Assembly (NCBI RefSeq): GCF_000516985.1
Contig: NW_006917092.1
Coordinates: 5,893,888 to 5,957,887, forward strand
Direction of reading: 5' to 3'
DNA length: 64,000 nt
Origin: Pestalotiopsis fici W106-1
Taxonomy: Eukaryota; Ascomycota; Sordariomycetes; Amphisphaeriales; Sporocadaceae
The first letter of the stretch is position 1, and each line of letters opens with the position of its first letter. The position numbers and the translations under genes are program-made. The notes beneath the pieces are model-generated. The model had not been told where the DNA came from. It saw nothing but the letters and a program-made list of their open reading frames with translations, and searched no databases. This document shows, piece after piece, positions 57,324 to 64,000 of this stretch.

Positions 57324-58988
57324 ACACACCAAGATAAATGACTGGCATGTGGAAGGCGTTTTCTGGAAGCAGCATTGGCAAGATGGCGTTTAGGAATTAT
57401 ACATATACCTATATCTATATCACTTGGTGGTCCATTATGCGAAAGAGGACTTTGTATAAGCTATTAAAACATTTTGGCATTTAAAAATCTTTCAATCAAC
57501 CATAATTCTTTGTATATGCTATACTATCCTGAATTTTGGAGGAATCCTTTGGCCATTGTCCAGCTCGTTGAGGATCTGGAGGCAGGGGATAGTTTGCATT
57601 TGTACAAGAGACAATAATCTGAGACATTCAACAATAGTGTCCCCTAGCTGAAGCTCATTATTTGTGTTCCAGAACCAACACAATAGTCGCACAATATTGC
57701 GACGCTTCAAGTATGACATCATTGCCGCTGCTTTGGGATATTGAGGTGTTTATTCAGTTACCAATGATGCTTTTTAGCCACTTCTTTGAAAGCAAATATG
57801 ACTAGGTACAATGTAATCCTGTCTGACACAAATACGCAGCGTCGCTTTTCATAAAGCTCCCCACCTGCCTGACCACCTGCCAACAACCAGCCAGGGTGTA
57901 TAGTAAGAGCGGCTTCCCCACCTGATCTGTGTGAGGATCAGAACTATCACTGAAGGATCAGGATGGATGAGATTTTGCTTCTCGACTTGTGAAGCGCTGA
58001 CAGTCTTGGAAATCACATTCAGCAATCCTTTTGGATTGTCCACGAGAGCGGGCTGTAATCCATCCAAAGTCCACGAAACGCCATTCTGCGTGAGAAACGC
58101 GCCAAGAACCCATATTTCAAGCACTGCTGCACATCTATGCAGCACCCGTCACCTGACGAAACACTGCCTGCCACGGCGCATATTCAAGAGTCAATCGCAT
58201 CCTCGATAAGCCACTGCACATGGTGTAAAGCCTCGTGTCATACGCAATTTTCGACGCTGACAGTTACTGCGACAATGATCTCCTCTTCGTTTTCCGTCTT
58301 GATTCTTGACCGGTCGCTGCACACCGGACCTTTTTCTCTCCCTCTCTTGTTATTCTAAGCGTCACGTTTCGCAGATGACCTGGAGCGTATCATTGATACA
58401 CATGCACACATCAAATCAAAAGCCTCGAGGCTCAATACTATATGCGGGTTGGATGGATCGGCACGGGAGCCTGCGTCTTGACTCATGCAAAGCCCATCAA
58501 TGCCGAGAGGCCGGCGTGGCTTTTATTCTGCCCTCCCACCCAAACAAGAGAGGGAGCGGAGGGAGACAGAGGAGGAGCAGGCCCTTTTGGCTTATGTGGG
58601 AGCCTCGCCATTTGCCGCAGCAAGGGGTCAGAGTCACAGCCTGCGCTCTCTGCCCTTGCCGCGACCCAAAATAGGCTGCGAGCCTCGCGAAACAAAGAAA
58701 AAACCAGTTGCCTCTTCACGTCGCAACCAGTCCAACACTCTCTGGTAGGAATGCCATATTTACTTGCCTCCTACCTGTGTGACTTCAAACGCCGTAACGA
58801 AAAGTTCCAACTGTGTCCCCGAGGCAAATGTTGCCGTTCACCTCCGGATGATGCCAAGTTTCGCACTGCTAGGATCAAGTATAAATGATCCCAGAGACCA
58901 CAATTCGGTCTTACTTGGACGTCAAGATTACATTTGCAGCAAAAATTAAATTTCGATCTCAAACATCATACTATTGAGCGTCAAACAA
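57324..58988. other. Intergenic: CDC7 3' region and DUF2235 promoter
   Basis: About 1.66 kb without a convincing gene. Plus-strand frames around 58306-58888 overlap one another and lack motifs. Confidence 0.5.
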
Positions 58989-60800
58989 ATGATGGGCTCG
59001 CTTGGTCGGGATACCTCTATTTCCACCACACCGAAACGTCTAATCATCTGCTGCGACGGTACCTGGCAGTCATCAGTATCGAACATCAAAAATGTCCCCT
59101 CCAACGTGACTCGACTAGCACGAGCCTTTGCCCGTGTCGGTCGAGACGCAGACGGCAGGATCTGGCAGCAAATTGTCCACTACGATGCGGGCATCGGCAC
59201 TGGCCAACTCAGCGACAAGGAAAAGGACCGCCAGGGCGGCTTCGGCATCGGCTTTGTCGAGAATGTCATTGAAGCGTATACTTTCATCGTTCTCAACTAT
59301 GCACCAGGCGACCAAATCTTCTGCTTTGGATTCTCTCGTGGTGCCTACACAGCTCGAGCCGTCGCCGGTCTTGTCAACGACGTCGGTGTCATCTCGCCCC
59401 GAGACCTCCAGGACTTCCCAGACTTGTACAAGCTGTACCAGGAGAACAGTGACAGCCATGGTTTCCGCAAGTCCGATGCCTATCGTGAGTGGGTGCACGG
59501 CAGGCTTCATGAAGACACTGACCAGATGAATTGTGCACAATATGGCAAACACTGTCACACTGATGCCCCCGAGTCTTCCCGAGAGGTTCAAGTTGTTGGT
59601 GTCTTTGATACAGTCGGCAGTCTAGGGGTCCCCGACCTGGCCTGGACTCCGTTCCATCTCACGTTTCTTGATCAGTGGCTTGGTATTCCAAGTGCAGGAT
59701 TCCATAATGTCTCTCTCAGTCCTTGTAAGTAACCACGAGACTTGAGATGGTCATGCGTCGCGTAGTTGTATACTAACATTGTCAAAGACATTCGCCATGC
59801 TTTCCACGCACTCGCCTTGGATGAGCACCGAGCGCCCTTCTCGCCCACATTATGGCACTTCCCTCGCGACGGCGACTTAACGACCAAGAAACCAAAAAAG
59901 CCACTCGATGAGATCCATAAAGACTGGGAGAGAGTCCGATCGGACCCCAAGTCAACTCCTCAGCAGCTATCAGCACAGTGGGCCGAGCTCATTGACTGTC
60001 AAATGTACGACAAGCTCAAAGGAACAGACTCCGAACTCTTGCAAGTTTGGTTCCCTGGTTTCCACATCAACATTGGCGGAGGCGACGACGATCCTTTGCA
60101 TGACCGCAAGTGTGATTTTGAACGTAAGCGACAACCTCGATTCATTTTTCTCCTTGATCATGACTGACTCAGTGCCATAGAGATCGCTCTCATAACCTTT
60201 GCATGGATGTGCGAGCAAATTGCACCATATGTTCAATTAGACAGCAACTTGCTCAAGCTAGCAACCAACTCGGTTCGAGACCGCTATGAACTGATTCATG
60301 CTCCACTGCAACTTACACCACAGACACGCGAGGAAGGCCTGTTGAAGAAGGCATCCGATCTCCTGAACCGAGCCGGCGCAGGACAAAAGCCTGTGTCTCC
60401 AGAAGTACAGTACGGCTGGGCCGATGGTCCCATTGTTGACAGCTTTGCCGGCACCATGAAACTCGCGGGTTCAAAGCCCCGGACCCCCGGCAGATACTCT
60501 CATAGCGGACCAGATGGAGCAAAGCTTGGGAAAACGAACGAAATGATCCATCCATCAGTGCAATATCGCATGCAAAGACGACCAGAATACAGACCAGAAC
60601 CACTCAAAGGCTTTACTCGTCAACAGACGGATCATGGTTTTCAGTGGAAGCAGGGCGAAATTGTAGTCCCTGAGTATCGGATCAAGTCCTCGGACGTCTT
60701 CTCCAGGTACATTGTAGACCAGGACAGTCTCAAGGGAGAGTCTCAGGCTTCAAAATTCGTCAGAGAGATAGATCAGGCTATTGGTCAGGTGGGTTCATGA
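58989..60800 (+). CDS. DUF2235 (Tle1-like) alpha/beta-hydrolase-fold protein, 3 exons
   Basis: Exons 58989-59724, 59788-60123 and 60181-60800 join in phase for 563 residues. Two adjacent ATGs (58989 and 58992) could start it. The N-terminus has KRLIICCDGTWQSS, and the centre has QIFCFGFSRGAYTARAVAGL, with Ser116 in the GFSRG nucleophile elbow. VVGVFDTVGSLGVPDL supplies a likely acidic residue. WFPGFHINIGGG and RHAFHALALDEHR are also typical of DUF2235, the fold of bacterial Tle1 phospholipases. Fungal members are widespread and uncharacterised; lipase or esterase activity is inferred. The C-terminal ~150 residues are Pro-rich and basic. No signal peptide is seen. Confidence 0.88.
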
Positions 60801-61458
60801 GCTCAGAGCACGTAAGCTCAAGAGTGGTTTGATGATCAATCGAAGAAGGACTGGAGTTTCGGTTGGAGCTATGCAGCAGTCTGGTGTCTTGGATTCAGCA
60901 TAATAGTATATGCGGTATCAGTTCATGTGCGTCGGCTTGGTTGGCGTTAGGGATGGTTTCTGGCGATAGGGTCGGGGAGATAATAGACTGTTCGACATTA
61001 GGTATTGCTGGTAAAAGGAAGGGTGGTATAAAAACCATCAATAATAAGAAACGCTGCTGCCTAGGAATTCTTTCTAAATGGAGCTGCATTATTAATATCC
61101 CCATTTAGTGTATTTGTCCGCTCCATCGTCTATCTAACTGTTACATCTACTGACAACGCGATTAGAACTTCTTGGCACGATTGGTTTGCGCCAATTTCAA
61201 GATTCTTTCGTATACTGCTCTTGCCTTGGCCAAGAGCGCCAGTGCTGTTTAAGACAGGTCATCATTGCATCTGTACCATATAATTTAGAGCAACCAATGT
61301 CCGTTTGTCATCTTTGGCACCATTGAAATTTCATCGCTTCCCCGTTTCGCTTCCACACTGCGCCATGGATCCCCACCATTCACCAGTGCCGCCAGGAGGG
61401 CTAGCTTCGAGGTCCGACCAACGTGTAGACTCAACGGAACGATATCCCCTTGTATTGC

Positions 61459-61473
61459 TTTTTTTTTTTTTTT
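61459..61473 (+). repeat. Poly-T run (15 T)
   Basis: Fifteen T in the gene-poor interval. Confidence 0.95.
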
Positions 61474-61540
61474 GCCAGCAAAAAATATGTACAGCGAGTG
61501 AGGTGTTTGAATAGATTGTTCCGTGATGGAAACGTTGACT

Positions 61541-61576
61541 GGAAGATATTGTAGTTTGATTGGAAGATGTTGTAGA
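61541..61576 (+). repeat. Imperfect tandem repeat, about 20-bp unit
   Basis: TGGAAGATATTGTAG and TGGAAGATGTTGTAG occur about 20 bases apart with one mismatch. Confidence 0.75.
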
Positions 61577-61716
61577 TTTGGTGGCTGCCTGTATGTATAT
61601 GTTGTGTCCGATATTGTGTGGTTTGATATTGAACAATGTTGGCGTTATACACGGGTAGATTCAACTTAATATGTTCCAATGTGCCGTCTGTGTACTATCA
61701 CTTTGCGGGAGCGGGG

Positions 61717-62067
61717 TCATGCCCACTTCGATGTTGGCTGTATCCGAAAAGTTATGGCCTTGTTGTGCAATGAATTGGGACAAAAATGACTCCAGAACCA
61801 ATGGTGGGGGATTGGTCCGGAGTTGGCGTGGTTCAAACCGCATTTGACCAGATTAAGCTTCCCCAGAGTTAGGACGCTGGGGCGATTAGGACGCTGGTAC
61901 GGGTTAGGACGTTGGTGCGGGATATTGTTTGGTTCAACAACAACTGGTCCATGGTACAAATGCTGTTGAATGTGGTTGTCTGGTAGCACAGGCATTGCAT
62001 GGACGCCTGTGCGCCATAGCCCAGTACTGACGGGGTTCCTGGGGACTGAAGCTGGTCGAGGTGCCAT
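61717..62067 (-). CDS. Hypothetical small protein with QRPN repeats (weak)
   Basis: An open frame of 116 residues from an ATG at 62067. It contains HQRPNPYQRPNRPSVLTLG, encoded by three ~18-base units on the plus strand at about 61868-61920, and no known domain. The frame could be chance. Nothing in its flanks (splice sites, codon bias) supports it strongly, so it is given only as a candidate. Confidence 0.2.
   Translation of the reverse strand: MAPRPASVPRNPVSTGLWRTGVHAMPVLPDNHIQQHLYHGPVVVEPNNIPHQRPNPYQRPNRPSVLTLGKLNLVKCGLNHANSGPIPHHWFWSHFCPNSLHNKAITFRIQPTSKWA
61868..61920 (+). repeat. Three imperfect ~18-bp repeats
   Basis: The core TTAGGACG(C/T)TGG recurs three times with spacing of about 17-18 bases. 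Confidence 0.8.
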
Positions 62068-63842
62068 GGAGGGAAAAGTAAATGAGAAAAAGAGGACAGA
62101 AAATAGAGGGGAAGAGAGAGAATCGTATGGAAATATCACTTTGTATTAGGACTTTTCCTCGTTCAACTCATTAATAGGATGAGGAACAGAAGAAAAAGTG
62201 GCTGGAGAGCTGGGGGCAGCTCGTCCCTTTTGTACCTCATTTCGAGTCATATCAGGAAGCTATCATGGACAGACGGAGAAACGAGTGCGTGACGACCTAC
62301 TTTAATGAATATCCATCAAGGTCGTCGCACCTACCTGATCATTCCATAAGGTTTGAAGTCACAAGAAAATGGTTAGTTCAGACGTTGCTGGTCGTGCCAA
62401 GAAACCATGTCAGTTGATGTTTTTTGTACCTGCTCTAACATTGCCTAAATACCCTCAACCAAGATCCCTGGGGTTCGTGACAAGCAAGCTCAATGCTACT
62501 GGGAAGTTTCTAAATACAAGCCATTGCTCCAGAAACTTTGACTTTCACGTAGCTACTCTTCGAATTTGACCTGTCTTCTGTTCAACTAGACATGGTAGTC
62601 TACTGGGACAATAGAAGGCGTTGAGAAATTTATAGATAGCCCTTCACCTAGCTGATGCGGACAATCTGAGCCACAACAGTCCATGGATCAAAGCAGGTGC
62701 ACATTACAATTCTGCTTCCGTTCCGGTCAGGCAGCCTCGAAAAGCCTTGTCTAATTCCCCACGCAAGAGGAAGCAGCTTTCGAAAATGACGAGAATTCAG
62801 ACCTGGAAACCGAAACTGTAAAAACGCACAGACAGCCAAGAACCCAGAATATGAACCTACTAGAAGATGTGTCATCTCTTTCTGCTTAATCTCCACCAAT
62901 ATCGAGTGGCGACTTTTCTTCTTCCTCTCCTTTTATGATGAGGTGGTTGGCTTTCTCCAGGGGAAGGAACAAGGTAAAGTGCAAAAAGGCACACGAGGAT
63001 AATTGCAAGTTCCTGTATAAGTCCAAGATTCCCTCCTTTTTTTAGTCCTCGTGACAGTACCGTAGTGTCATTTTTGAAGTCGTTCTACTTTTAATCCCGG
63101 TTCTCTCCGCTCACGATAGATATATACGCACCAGGGCGTCCAAATCTTCCAAATACTCTCTGCCAACAACGAGACGCGTGTAGGGACTTCGCGATTCTGT
63201 GGGGCCGGTTGGATCGATGGGACGACACTTTGGTGACTTTTTGCATCTGGTGACAGATAAATTGAGGTGTAGATTTTCATAGCAGTTAAGGGGCATCCGG
63301 TGACGAGTGTGGCCAGGCATATGTACCTACCAACCGAAACGCAGTCTTCACTTAGACCTGAACAAATTGTATATCACCAAGGCCATCATAGGGTAACACC
63401 TCACGAAAATCGCGTTGGGGAATATGGACATGTCAATCACTATTAAGAGACGCGCCAAGCCGAGCCCCGGTGCAAGAAATGTCTATATTGCAATTGTTAT
63501 TCAATATTATATTGATCCTTATGGGGCATTTTGCTAAATATGGTCGGGTGACTCGGGTCGATTGCCGACCTACCGCCGGAAGCTGATCTCGGCGCTGTCA
63601 TTTAATTGGTTGTTTATAGCGGGACGCTGGAGTAGGGTAATTGGATCACTTCTCCATAGACAAGTTCTAATTTGATTGGCTCTTTCTAGTAGGGCCGCTT
63701 GAATCCGCCATACTAGATGAGGGGTCGTTTGGCAATTGATTTCGTGTAGAAACTCGCACTCAAATTGGAGAAGTATTGATCAAGCCATCGTTTTTATTCA
63801 CCTACTTGTGCGGATTTATTATTCATGCCCAGAAGCTCCAAA

Positions 63843-64000
63843 ATGTCAATCAACCACGATTCCAAAATTGTTATTGTCGGTTCCGGCGTGTTCGGCATCT
63901 CGACCGCGCTATGGCTTGCTCGGAGCGGCTACCGAGACATTACCGTCTTTGATATGCAAGACACATACTCATCGGGCTATGACCCGAGCCAGGGGATCGA
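63843..64000 (+). CDS. FAD-dependent amine/amino-acid oxidase, N-terminus only (continues beyond window)
   Basis: The frame runs to the window end, giving the first 52 residues. It shows the FAD-binding Rossmann start KIVIVGSGVFGISTALWLAR (GxGxxG), followed by a strand ending in an acidic residue (ITVFDM). It then has GYDPSQGI, typical of the fructosyl-amine-oxidase and saccharopine/sarcosine-oxidase group. Such enzymes oxidise N-substituted amino acids, releasing hydrogen peroxide, often in peroxisomes. The peroxisomal signal would be at the unseen C-terminus. An in-frame ATG at 63825 would add six residues. Confidence 0.8.
   Translation, partial: MSINHDSKIVIVGSGVFGISTALWLARSGYRDITVFDMQDTYSSGYDPSQGI

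Larger units (their letters stand above)
60801..63824. other. Gene-poor interval before the last gene
   Basis: About 3 kb with one weak minus-strand frame (listed separately), a T run and short direct repeats. I see no other candidate gene. Confidence 0.5.

Overview
The window is nuclear DNA from a filamentous ascomycete (Pezizomycotina, most likely Sordariomycetes/Hypocreales; this placement is inferred from gene content). The genes have short GT-AG introns with CTAAC/CTGAC-type branch sites, and they include families typical of such fungi: HET-domain, Clr5-domain and ankyrin proteins, DUF2235 and fructosyl-amine-oxidase-like FAD enzymes. There is no sign of prokaryotic operons, CRISPR arrays, rRNA, or tRNA genes that I could recognise by eye.

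Layout. 1-2,000: the 3' end of a mitochondrial-type PP2C phosphatase gene and a small dimeric alpha/beta-barrel protein. 2,013-12,241: about 10 kb with no convincing gene, ending in an 816-nt ATG-free leader before a CCCH zinc-finger gene (12,242-14,357). 15,486-34,000: a conserved gene block. It holds a five-exon AsnB-type asparagine synthase, a small helical-repeat protein, a secreted PNGase A-like amidase, TSR3 (18S rRNA aminocarboxypropyltransferase), a GGA clathrin adaptor, mitochondrial IF-2, a conserved membrane protein and an HASPP28/PDAP1 phosphoprotein.

36,000-50,300: an accessory island. It holds a HET-ankyrin gene with an unexplained frame change, a truncated short-chain dehydrogenase, a BBE-type FAD oxidase broken by a frameshift, a possible ankyrin relic, a 1,289-residue Clr5-ankyrin protein, a PhnD-like substrate-binding-domain protein and an unrecognised basic protein. 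50,753-57,323: core cell-cycle genes, with condensin subunit 1 and CDC7 kinase transcribed divergently. 58,989-60,800: a DUF2235 hydrolase. 60,801-63,842: mostly empty. 63,843-64,000: the start of an FAD-dependent amine/amino-acid oxidase.

Core genes are arranged as divergent pairs (small helical protein/PNGase A, TSR3/GGA, IFM1/membrane protein, condensin/CDC7) and convergent pairs (PNGase A/TSR3, GGA/IFM1, membrane protein/HASPP28), as is usual in compact fungal chromosomes. The island differs: long intergenic gaps, homopolymer runs, two or three damaged genes, and repeat-protein families linked to non-self recognition and chromatin. Exon boundaries were derived by hand from splice signals and reading-frame phase; they need RNA-seq confirmation.
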